NCBI GenBank assembly: GCA_024762925.1
Contig: JANTGM010000033.1
Coordinates: 1 to 51,915 of the forward strand
Reading direction: 5' to 3'
From: Kofleriaceae bacterium
GTDB taxonomy: Bacteria; Myxococcota_A; Polyangia; Haliangiales; Haliangiaceae
Length of the DNA: 51,915 bases
The notes below the pieces were generated by a model. It had not been told where the DNA came from and did no database searches. It saw nothing but the letters and a program-made list of their open reading frames with translations. The stretch's first letter is position 1. Each line of letters begins with the position of its first letter. This document shows positions 35,141 to 43,104 of this stretch, piece by piece. The translations under genes and the position numbers were made by a program.

Positions 35141-37012
35141 TCAGACAACTCGCACCTCGGGGAGGAGCTTCTTGATTGCGCTAAGTTTCGTTTTGGGGAC
35201 GCGGTCGTGACACAGTTGCCTGAGTTTTTTGAGTTCAGCAAACGCACTTGGGTCATCAACGTCGGCCGAGATGGTTAGGTACTCAAGCTCTGTCAGCTTT
35301 CGCAGCGCACCTACCTCGCTCACCTGGGTCGATGCGAAGTTGAGCACCTCCAGTGCAGTGAGCTTGGCGATGGGCGAGATGGTTGCTACGGGCGTTTGGT
35401 TTAGCTTGAGTCGTTTGAGTTTCGTTAGCTTGGAAAGTGGGCGCAGGCTCGAAACACTCGTCAAAGAGACATCGAGTTCTCGCAAGTTGACAAGGCCCGC
35501 AAGCGGAGCCAGATCGTTTACCGGGGTAGCTCGGATCTGCAGTGTTTCGAGCTTTGCAAGCCCGCTTAGTGGAGCCAGGTCTTTGACCCCAGGGCCATGC
35601 AGAGTCAATTCGCGAAGCTTGGTGAGGTGCTTTAGCGGGACCAGATCCGCCGAGTCGCTTGTTCCAACCTCGAGCTTCTCAAGCTCTGTGAGCCTTGCTA
35701 GCGACCCCAAATCCGAGAGTTGTGCTCCTGCGAGATCGAGGCTCGAGATGGTTGCGAGTTCGGGTATCTGCAAGACCTCTTGCAGTGCCGATTCGCTCAT
35801 GGACTTGCACTCGGCCTTGCTTAAAAAACCCCGCGAAAAGGCGCGGCCCCGCTTCACGAGTTTGTCGTTGAGTGGTCCAATCCACTCATGTCCGTAGGCC
35901 CGCGTTAGTTCCGAGATGCGGCGTTTCTGCGTCTGAGATTTTTTCTTAAGAAGCTGCAGCATGATGAACTCGCCTTGTAGCGATCCGGCTTCGGTGAGCA
36001 TGTCGGCGTAGACAAGTCGTTCCGCGTCATCCGCGGGGTTTGCATGAACGCGGGCAAGCTGCTCGGCAAGCGACTGCTTGTCGGCACCCTTGAGTTTGCG
36101 TGTTGGTGCCTTGGGCACTTGCGCTTCAATGAAGGACGCAGCTTGTGCAACGGCGTCAATCGTGCGCCATCTTCCCCCTTGATAGCAGTGCAGCTGGTCG
36201 TGACACACAAAGTAGAGGGCATCGGCATTGGCAAACAAACACTGGTTGCGAGAAATCTCGCCATTCACTCCGTGAATGACTTCTTCACCTTTCTTGGACA
36301 GTTCCACAACTCCTTGGCCAAAGGAGTAGAAAAAGAAGCGCCCATCAAACGCGCAAACGCTCCAAAGCCCACCATCTCGCTCGTAGCAAGACGCGTTGTT
36401 CTCGCTGTCGACAAAGAGGGCGGCGGGTCGACGTGCTGCACATGCGACAACCTTGTGGCTTGGGTCAAACGCAAGCTGTTTCCCAAACCTTTTCGCTCTA
36501 CCGATGAGCTGCCAACCATCTGGCCCATCAAGAAGCGATCGGCGATGGATTCCCTTGTCCGTTGAAACGAAAAATCGCGCAGCCCGCTCGCTTTCCGTCG
36601 CTTCCACGTCCCCATCAAGGCTCAGCCACTGACCTTCGTCGTAGCGACAGATTTCGAGTCCAGCCAGTGCGTAGAGCGAATCGGATTGCAGCGAAGTTGT
36701 GAAATGATGGGAGCAGGCAACGGGCCGCTTGGTGCTCTTTGCGCGGCTCTCGGAGCTTAGGTCATACACTTTCCTCTTGCCTACACCACCGCTGGCATCG
36801 CGAAAGACGCCCTCGAGGCCGCCTTTCTCATTCGCAACAACGTCGAACCACCAGGCGGTATTCGCAACGCGGCGAACCATCTCGAAGCGATCCTCTTGTC
36901 GGGTGGCGCGGAAGACAAAGACGCCCGACTTTGAAGACACCAGCAAGAAGCGAGTTCCGTCGGGACCAAAGGCCATTGAGCGTAGACGAGGCGCAGCCAT
37001 AGGTCCTGACAT
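35141..37012 (-). CDS. leucine-rich-repeat protein with TIGR02996-like motif
   Basis: A cytoplasmic protein of about 623 residues (619 if the ATG at 37000, preceded by AGGA, is used). The N-terminal 300 residues are beta-rich (FGPDGTRFLLVSSKSGVFVF), perhaps a propeller. Next comes LARVHANPADDAERLVYADM with GEFIMLQLL, matching the repeat-companion motif (LVYADxL..G..GEFIxLQ) named TIGR02996, known beside LRRs in Planctomycetes and myxobacteria. The C-terminal 200 residues form about eight LRRs of 22-23 residues (LxxLxxLxxLxVxx, e.g. LVPLKHLTKLRELTLHGPGV). It is 52 bases behind the dsbD-like gene. A protein-binding role is likely; the partner is unknown. Confidence 0.85.
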   Translation of the reverse strand: MSGPMAAPRLRSMAFGPDGTRFLLVSSKSGVFVFRATRQEDRFEMVRRVANTAWWFDVVANEKGGLEGVFRDASGGVGKRKVYDLSSESRAKSTKRPVACSHHFTTSLQSDSLYALAGLEICRYDEGQWLSLDGDVEATESERAARFFVSTDKGIHRRSLLDGPDGWQLIGRAKRFGKQLAFDPSHKVVACAARRPAALFVDSENNASCYERDGGLWSVCAFDGRFFFYSFGQGVVELSKKGEEVIHGVNGEISRNQCLFANADALYFVCHDQLHCYQGGRWRTIDAVAQAASFIEAQVPKAPTRKLKGADKQSLAEQLARVHANPADDAERLVYADMLTEAGSLQGEFIMLQLLKKKSQTQKRRISELTRAYGHEWIGPLNDKLVKRGRAFSRGFLSKAECKSMSESALQEVLQIPELATISSLDLAGAQLSDLGSLARLTELEKLEVGTSDSADLVPLKHLTKLRELTLHGPGVKDLAPLSGLAKLETLQIRATPVNDLAPLAGLVNLRELDVSLTSVSSLRPLSKLTKLKRLKLNQTPVATISPIAKLTALEVLNFASTQVSEVGALRKLTELEYLTISADVDDPSAFAELKKLRQLCHDRVPKTKLSAIKKLLPEVRVV

Positions 37013-37064
37013 ACCATGAGACCGCGTGCTGCTTGCGTAGCTCTCTTGAGCCGATGTGAAATCG

Positions 37065-38450
37065 CTACGGAGCTTGCGCGGTCTTCTTGGAACTTCGGAG
37101 GGCGGTGCGTGCCTCGGCAATGGTTTTTAGCATGCTCTTGGCATCGGGCGACTTGCCGGTGTAGCGAAGAAGTTCGTTGCCATCCGAGTCCAGAAAGAGA
37201 ACCGCGGGAAGCGTTGTCGCCTGATAGCGTTTTTGCAGGGCCTCGTCGGTATCGGTGCCATCGCTGACATCAAACTTCAGGGGGATGAAGTCGTTGTTGA
37301 GCGCGGTGAAAACCGCTTTCTCCCCAAAGACTTTCTCGATGATTTTGCATGGAGCACACCACGAAGCGCCAAAGTCGATGAGCACACCCTTGTCCTCTGC
37401 CTTGGCGTCCGCAAATGCGACCTTTTCGTCGTGGCGCCATTCCAAGATTCGATCAGGTACCAAGACGCCCGAGACACCAGCGGTGATTCCCACAACCGTG
37501 AGTGCGACAGCCAACCCCTTACGCGCTTTTGTTGCCGGGCTGCCGTGGAAGCTGAGGTGAATGGAACCGAGCGCAACCCCGGCGACCCCAATGGCAACCC
37601 CAACGAGGAGGAGCCCCGTGGGAGAACCGATGGCGGAGATTGCAGCTGTACTCGCGTCGTCAATGGCGGGCCAGACTGGGCGCAGAAAGTGAATGGCTAC
37701 ACCCAACAGGCCAATGCCGCCAAAACTCTTGATGCCATCCATCCAAGCTCCGCTTTTCGGAATGGACATCGAGGTGACCGCCAGTACGAAGAAGAGAACA
37801 CCGACGCCAAGCGCATAGGTGAAGAGCAGCGTGCCGCCAACGATGGCGTTGCCAGTGGAGGCGACCCAGATCAACATTCCGGCGAGAAACGGGCCTGTGC
37901 AGGGGGCAGCGACCAGGCCACCGACCAAACCCATTCCAAAGGCGCCACCATAGCCTTTGCCGCCAACGGTGTTGAGCCGGTTTTGGATGGCGTAGGGAAG
38001 TCGAATCTCAAAGGCACCGAAGAGCGATGTCGCGAGGATGACGAGGAGAATCGCGAGCGGAACAATGACTTTGGGATCGGCAAGTAGAGAGCCCGCTTGC
38101 CCACCCGCCAGCGCAAAGCTCACACCGAGAACTGCGAAGAGCACACCCATCCCGCTCACGTAGCAAGACGCAAGCACAAAGGCCTTCGCTCGGCTGGTGC
38201 CCTCGTCTTTGCTGCCAAAGACCGCCACAGTGATCGGAATCATGGGATAGACACAGGGGGTGAGACTTGTGACGACTCCGGTTCCAAACGAAGCCAAATA
38301 GGCCCACAGCCAACCCTTCTCGAGAGTCTTTGCGAACTCGGCGCCTTCATCGGCCTGAGCCACCGTCGGCAACAAGGCGACGAGGAGCCAATAGGCTCCA
38401 AACGTGAGAAGGCCCATAGTGAGTGTTCGTGTTAGTAGGCGCTTGCTCAT
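37065..38450 (-). CDS. dsbD: DsbD/ScsB-like thiol:disulfide interchange protein
   Basis: DsbD moves electrons from cytoplasmic thioredoxin to the periplasm. The 461-residue protein has an N-terminal signal or membrane segment, then eight membrane segments with the two redox Cys in TSLTPCVYPM (Cys66) and AAPCTGPF (Cys184), and a C-terminal periplasmic thioredoxin domain with SWCAPCK (Cys365, Cys368). The N-terminal alpha domain (cDsbD-alpha) of the E. coli protein is missing; the shorter form occurs in many bacteria. It precedes the LRR gene. Divergent from pheA over 180 bases. Confidence 0.93.
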   Translation of the reverse strand: MSKRLLTRTLTMGLLTFGAYWLLVALLPTVAQADEGAEFAKTLEKGWLWAYLASFGTGVVTSLTPCVYPMIPITVAVFGSKDEGTSRAKAFVLASCYVSGMGVLFAVLGVSFALAGGQAGSLLADPKVIVPLAILLVILATSLFGAFEIRLPYAIQNRLNTVGGKGYGGAFGMGLVGGLVAAPCTGPFLAGMLIWVASTGNAIVGGTLLFTYALGVGVLFFVLAVTSMSIPKSGAWMDGIKSFGGIGLLGVAIHFLRPVWPAIDDASTAAISAIGSPTGLLLVGVAIGVAGVALGSIHLSFHGSPATKARKGLAVALTVVGITAGVSGVLVPDRILEWRHDEKVAFADAKAEDKGVLIDFGASWCAPCKIIEKVFGEKAVFTALNNDFIPLKFDVSDGTDTDEALQKRYQATTLPAVLFLDSDGNELLRYTGKSPDAKSMLKTIAEARTALRSSKKTAQAP

Positions 38451-38630
38451 GAAGTGGTCCAGTGCTCTGAATCGGAACAGGGGAATAACCGTTCCCGACC
38501 TGTTGACCTCTCGTACGTTCGCTGGCGCAGGTAGTTACAATGAGAGGCGTTGTGCATGAAAGGGCTTTGTTGGCGGGATTGGCTTAAGGACAGCCTATCA
38601 ACTGGCACAATATTGTGTAAATTCCCAGGC

Positions 38631-39725
38631 ATGTCAGATGCGGAGAAGGCTCTTGGCCAATTGCGCGAACGCATTGATGCGGTCGACAAAGGGCTTCTGA
38701 AGCTTCTCAACGATCGAGCAGCCTTGGCCCAAGAAGTCGCGGAAGCCAAGCGTGCGAGCACCGCGAGTTTCTACCGGCCTGAGCGTGAACGCTCCCTCAT
38801 CGATAGGCTGCAGGGCGAAAATCCCGGCCCGTTCCCCGGTGATGCCATCCGACCTGTCTTTCAGGAGATCATCAGTGCGTGCCTGAGCTTGGAGCAGGGC
38901 CTTGAAGTGGCCTACCTGGGGCCCGAGGCGACATTCACCCATCAAGCGGTCAAACGACACTTTGGAAGCTCGGCCAAGACCGTGCCATGCGGAACGATTG
39001 ACGCGGTCTTTGCGGAGGTCGAACGCGGTGAGGCGGCCTTTGGTGTTGTGCCGGTTGAGAATTCTTCTGAAGGGGTTGTCAACCACACCCTCGATTGTTT
39101 TATCGATTCGCCGCTCAAGATCGTCGCTGAAATCGTCGTCGATGTAGAACACTGCCTCTTAGCCCGAGACGGATTGCGCGAGAATGCGATCGAGCGGGTG
39201 TACTCGCACCCGCAAGCCCTGGCGCAATGTCGCGGATGGCTCAGCGCCAACCTCAAACAGGCGAGTTTGGTGCCCAGCGCTTCGACGGCGGATGCGGCGC
39301 GTTCCGCTAAGGAGGACACGGCAGGTGCTGCGGTTTCTGCACAAATGGCAGCGCGCATGTATGGGCTCAATGTTCTGCGGCGCAACCTCCAGGACCACCA
39401 CGACAACGTCACGCGCTTCTTGGTCGTGGGAAAGGCCCCGCAAGCTGTCGGTGATACGAACGTCAAGACAACGCTTCTCATGACCCTTCCCGATACGCCG
39501 GGCGCGTTGCTTGAGGTTTTGGCACACTTTGAGCGGCGCGAAATCAATCTCTCCAAGATCGAGAGTCGGCCGAGTAAGCGCAAAGCGTGGGACTACGTGT
39601 TCTTCTTAGATTTGGACGGCAGTGCCGAGGAGTCAGATGTCGCAGAGGTGCTCTCCATTCTCGGCGAGCGCTGCGACCTTTTCAAAGTGCTGGGCACCTA
39701 TCAGAAGGCAGACAACCATGAGTAG
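38631..39725 (+). CDS. pheA: bifunctional chorismate mutase/prephenate dehydratase
   Basis: The P-protein converts chorismate to phenylpyruvate, the precursor of phenylalanine. The 364-residue product has an AroQ-type mutase domain (about 1-90; LRERIDAVDKGLLKLLNDRA), a dehydratase domain (about 95-270; YLGPEATFTHQA, VPVENSSEGVVNHT, DNVTRFLV) and an ACT regulatory domain (about 285-360) with the Phe-binding ESRPSKR motif (after KI). It should be inhibited by phenylalanine. The start is ATG 38631. It overlaps the hisC-like gene by eight bases. No terminator before hisC. Confidence 0.96.
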   Translation: MSDAEKALGQLRERIDAVDKGLLKLLNDRAALAQEVAEAKRASTASFYRPERERSLIDRLQGENPGPFPGDAIRPVFQEIISACLSLEQGLEVAYLGPEATFTHQAVKRHFGSSAKTVPCGTIDAVFAEVERGEAAFGVVPVENSSEGVVNHTLDCFIDSPLKIVAEIVVDVEHCLLARDGLRENAIERVYSHPQALAQCRGWLSANLKQASLVPSASTADAARSAKEDTAGAAVSAQMAARMYGLNVLRRNLQDHHDNVTRFLVVGKAPQAVGDTNVKTTLLMTLPDTPGALLEVLAHFERREINLSKIESRPSKRKAWDYVFFLDLDGSAEESDVAEVLSILGERCDLFKVLGTYQKADNHE

Positions 39726-40845
39726 TAACACTGTGAGTCAAACTCCCTCCGAACTTGTTCGCGACAACATTCGAAACCTCAAGGCGTATCAGCCGGGCAA
39801 GCCCATAGAGGAGGTGGAACGAGAAATTGGCATCACCGGTGCGATCAAACTGGCCTCGAACGAGAATCCCCTGGGGCCATCTCCGTTGGCGATTGAGGCG
39901 GCAGCCAAGACCATCGGTGATAGTCACCTCTACCCTGATGGCGCGGCGTACTACCTTCGCCGTGACCTGGCTGATATGCACGGAATCGACCCAGAACGTC
40001 TGGTTTTTGGTAGTGGTTGCAACGAGGTGATTCAGATGCTCATCAGCGCGTTCTGTGTTCCCGGGCGCGATCAGGTGCTCAGCCACAAGTACGCGTTCAT
40101 TAGCTACCGATTGCAGACTCTGGCCCACGACTGTGAATTCGTCGAGGCAGATGTCACCGAGAATCTCGGCTGCGACGTCGATGCTCTGTTGGCAAAGGTC
40201 ACGGAGAAAACGCGGCTCATCTTTGTGGCGAATCCCAACAATCCGACGGGCGCACACCTTGATCGTAAGAGTTTGGAGAAACTCTTAGCCAACGTGCCTT
40301 CTCATGCCATCGTTGTCATCGACGAGGCCTACCACGAGTACGCTGATGTTGCCGATGACGACTATCCGAAGTCACAAGACTATGCGCAAGATCGGCCTCT
40401 TCTCGTCACATTGCGCACCTTCTCGAAGATCTACGGGCTAGCGGGCATGCGAGTGGGCTACGGAATTTGTAGCAAAGAGGTGGCCGACTTTCTCAATCGC
40501 CTACGCCGACCCTTCAACGTCAACCTCATCGGCCAGGAGGCGGCACGCGCAGCCTTGGCCGATAGCGCACACGTTGCGCGCTCTGCCGAGCTTGCCAGAA
40601 GCGGCATTGCGAAGTTTCGATCCGTGGCTCCAGAGCTTGGGGTTGTGGCGTATCCCAGCTTGGGCAACTTTCTGCTCATCGACGTGAAGAGGCCTGCACA
40701 AGAGGTCTACGACGGTCTTTTGCGCCGAGGCGTGATTGTTCGTCCAATGGCAGTTTGGGGGCTTGCGACACATCTGCGCATCTCTATCGGCACCGAGGAA
40801 CAGACGGAACGCTGTATCGGTGCTCTGCGAAGTGTTCTTAGCTAG
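39718..40845 (+). CDS. hisC: histidinol-phosphate/aromatic aminotransferase
   Basis: A PLP-dependent class I/II aminotransferase of 375 residues. It has NENPLGPSPLAIEAA, FGSGCNEVIQML, NPNNPTGAHLDR, VVIDEAYHEYAD and the PLP Lys in TFSKIYGLAGMRVGYG (Lys237), then RPMAVWGLATHLRISIG. The family covers HisC and aromatic aminotransferases. Since it sits between pheA and aroA and no his genes are present, the enzyme more likely acts on phenylpyruvate (phenylalanine synthesis), though HisC often does both. Start ATG 39718 overlaps pheA by eight bases. Confidence 0.93.
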   Translation: MSSNTVSQTPSELVRDNIRNLKAYQPGKPIEEVEREIGITGAIKLASNENPLGPSPLAIEAAAKTIGDSHLYPDGAAYYLRRDLADMHGIDPERLVFGSGCNEVIQMLISAFCVPGRDQVLSHKYAFISYRLQTLAHDCEFVEADVTENLGCDVDALLAKVTEKTRLIFVANPNNPTGAHLDRKSLEKLLANVPSHAIVVIDEAYHEYADVADDDYPKSQDYAQDRPLLVTLRTFSKIYGLAGMRVGYGICSKEVADFLNRLRRPFNVNLIGQEAARAALADSAHVARSAELARSGIAKFRSVAPELGVVAYPSLGNFLLIDVKRPAQEVYDGLLRRGVIVRPMAVWGLATHLRISIGTEEQTERCIGALRSVLS

Positions 40846-40848
40846 CTG

Positions 40849-41754
40849 ATGGGGCGCCTTTGCTTGGCGCTGTGTGCGGCACTCTTTGTGTTGTCACAGC
40901 TTAGCGCATGTGGCGGCGCTGCCTCTTCGGCCATAACCGCACCGCTTCCAGAACGCGCTGCGACATCAGGAGATGCACTTCTGTCCTCGGCTCCTCATGG
41001 GGCGGACCTCTTGCTCGAAGTCGATCTAGCCAGACTTCGAAATAACAAAGTCGTCGGAACTGTTCTGAAGGCGCTTGGCGGGCCAGGGGTGGGGGACCCG
41101 CTAACCGAAGGGGACCTCATCGCACAAGCCGACTCGATGCTAGTCTGCGTGTATGGAGTTGGAGATTCAGCCAAACAGCTAGTGCTGGTTCAGGCTGTGG
41201 AAGGTCGGGAACTCGCTGGGGCAGCCGATATTGGGGACGGTCGATACGCAGTGGGAGAGCCAGGACTTGTGGCTCGAGCGGTTGCGGTCGGCACCGGGCA
41301 GGGGGAGAGCATGCTCGCTGACACGGAGATGCTCCGCTTGCGCGCCGATATCATGCCCGCCGCTGCAAAGGACGCGGTAGTGCGTGCAGTTGCCCGACTC
41401 GACTTTGATGCCCGAGTCTCCATTGCGTCACGAGTGGGGATGAGCGAAGTTCCCGTGTCTCTGGCCCTTTGGGGGGACGTTGTTGACGACTTGGCGATCG
41501 TCGCAAGTGTCGCTGGAGAGTCGGATGCCTCCCATCACCGCCTCACCAAAGCTGTTCTCAAGCTAAAACAGCGCGTCGCCCAGAGGCCACTCATTCGCTA
41601 TCTCGGGCTTAGTCGACCACTTTCCTCTGCGCGAGTGGTTCGCAGCGGCAATGCCGTACAGGTAGTATTTGTCCTGAGCCCAAAACGACTCGCATTCGTT
41701 GCCCAGCGCTTGGTCCAGCAACTTCAATCGACTCAGAAATCGACATCCCAATGA
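40849..41754 (+). CDS. putative lipoprotein within the aromatic operon
   Basis: A 301-residue lipoprotein: signal MGRLCLALCAALFVLSQLSAC (Cys21). The mature part begins with an Ala/Ser-rich linker and a region LLEVDLARLRNNKVVGTVL, then alternating strands (ADSMLVCVYGVGDS, LVLVQAVEGREL, VSLALWGDVVDDLAIVASV) and helical ends. This arrangement resembles the DUF3352-like or other 'bacterial lipoprotein that reads its own variance' types; I do not recognise a family. It lies 3 bases after hisC and overlaps aroA by four bases (ATGA), so it is translated in a unit with biosynthetic genes. Confidence 0.75.
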   Translation: MGRLCLALCAALFVLSQLSACGGAASSAITAPLPERAATSGDALLSSAPHGADLLLEVDLARLRNNKVVGTVLKALGGPGVGDPLTEGDLIAQADSMLVCVYGVGDSAKQLVLVQAVEGRELAGAADIGDGRYAVGEPGLVARAVAVGTGQGESMLADTEMLRLRADIMPAAAKDAVVRAVARLDFDARVSIASRVGMSEVPVSLALWGDVVDDLAIVASVAGESDASHHRLTKAVLKLKQRVAQRPLIRYLGLSRPLSSARVVRSGNAVQVVFVLSPKRLAFVAQRLVQQLQSTQKSTSQ

Positions 41755-43097
41755 CAAGCTTCATCGTATCCCCAGCAACGAAACCACTCATCGGTATTGC
41801 CAACGTGCCAGGCGACAAGTCGGTTGGCCATCGCTCGCTACTCTTTGGAGCCATCGCCAGCGGCGAGACTGTGATCCGTGGGCTCTCAGGTGGGCAAGAC
41901 AACCAGCGGACGCGCAGCGCGATGGCAGCGATGGGCGTGGAAATCGAAGAGCTGCCAACGGGGCAGCTTTCGGTTCAAGGTGTGGGCTTGCGGGGGCTCA
42001 AGCAAGCAGCACAGGCAATCGATTGCGGAAACTCGGGCACGACGATGCGTCTTCTGTGTGGCCTCCTCTGCGCTCAGTCGTTCGATTCAACCATGGTCGG
42101 AGACCACTCCTTGACCGGACGCCCCATGCGAAGAGTCACCGATCCTCTCGCCAAGATGGGTGCACGCATCGAAGGAGCCTCGGGGAAGCGCGAAGGAGAG
42201 TATTACCCACCACTCTCGATTCGCGGACTTGGCGACGGGCGACTCTCCGGAATTCGCTATGAGCAACCAGTTGCTTCAGCCCAGGTAAAGAGCGCGCTTC
42301 TGATCGCTGGACTCTTTGCTGAAGGTGTCACCGAAGTTGTTGAGCCTGGTCGCTCACGCAATCACACCGAGCTCATGCTGGCTCACATGGGTGCTCCTCT
42401 CACCGTGGATGGCCGTGTCATTCGAGTCGATCCGACGGGCTGGGATGGCAAGCTCGCGGGTGGCAAGGTCTCGGTTCCCGGCGACCCTTCTTCCGCTGCC
42501 TTTCTCATTGCCGCAGGACTTGTGGCTGGCGTTGAGCGCCTCTCGGTGCCAGAGGTCTGTGTCAATCGCACACGCACCGGCTTCCTCGATGCACTTGGCG
42601 AGATGGGCGCTCGTGTCGAACTGGAGTGTCGCTCGGATGCTAGCGGAGACGCGGTGGCTGATCTTGTCGTGAGTCGTGGAGCCGCTGAGCAATTGGTTGG
42701 CAGTGTGATTGCTGGCGAACTCACACTGCGCGCTCTCGACGAGTTGCCAATTCTGGCCATCGTTGCTGCTCGTGCGAGTGGCACCACTGACTTTCGAGAT
42801 GCCAAAGAGTTGCGCGTCAAAGAGTCGGATCGAATTTCTACGACCTGCGAGATGTTGCGCAACCTCGGTGTTGGGGTTGAGGAGCGCGAAGATGGCTTCA
42901 CAGTCCAGGGCCTTGCAGGGAAACCATTCAAGGCATGCGAAATCGAAGCTCATGGTGACCACCGCATCGCGATGTCTGGTGTCATCGCGGGGCTCGCTGC
43001 TGATGGTGACGTGAAGGTGAATGACGTCGACAATGTAGCCACGTCATTTCCCACCTTCGTCAAGACCCTGAGCGCCCTGGGCGCCCAGATCCGTTAG
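41751..43097 (+). CDS. aroA: 3-phosphoshikimate 1-carboxyvinyltransferase (EPSP synthase)
   Basis: AroA joins phosphoenolpyruvate and shikimate 3-phosphate in the shikimate pathway. The 448-residue product has VPGDKSVGHRSLLFGA (usually PGDKSxSHR; here Gly instead of Ser), DCGNSGTTMRLLCGL, DHSLTGRPMRR, QVKSALLIAGL, GDPSSAAFLIAA, and ELRVKESDRI, all typical. ATG 41751 overlaps the preceding stop. It is last in the pheA-hisC-lipoprotein-aroA operon. The next gene is convergent, 7 bases away, with no clear terminator seen between. Confidence 0.97.
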   Translation: MTSFIVSPATKPLIGIANVPGDKSVGHRSLLFGAIASGETVIRGLSGGQDNQRTRSAMAAMGVEIEELPTGQLSVQGVGLRGLKQAAQAIDCGNSGTTMRLLCGLLCAQSFDSTMVGDHSLTGRPMRRVTDPLAKMGARIEGASGKREGEYYPPLSIRGLGDGRLSGIRYEQPVASAQVKSALLIAGLFAEGVTEVVEPGRSRNHTELMLAHMGAPLTVDGRVIRVDPTGWDGKLAGGKVSVPGDPSSAAFLIAAGLVAGVERLSVPEVCVNRTRTGFLDALGEMGARVELECRSDASGDAVADLVVSRGAAEQLVGSVIAGELTLRALDELPILAIVAARASGTTDFRDAKELRVKESDRISTTCEMLRNLGVGVEEREDGFTVQGLAGKPFKACEIEAHGDHRIAMSGVIAGLAADGDVKVNDVDNVATSFPTFVKTLSALGAQIR

Positions 43098-43104
43098 GCC
43101 GCCG

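Noticed and set aside
38602-38617. TGGCACAATATTGTG before pheA as a sigma-54 promoter
   Set aside because: GG is followed after ten bases by TG, not GC, so the -12 element is not kept.
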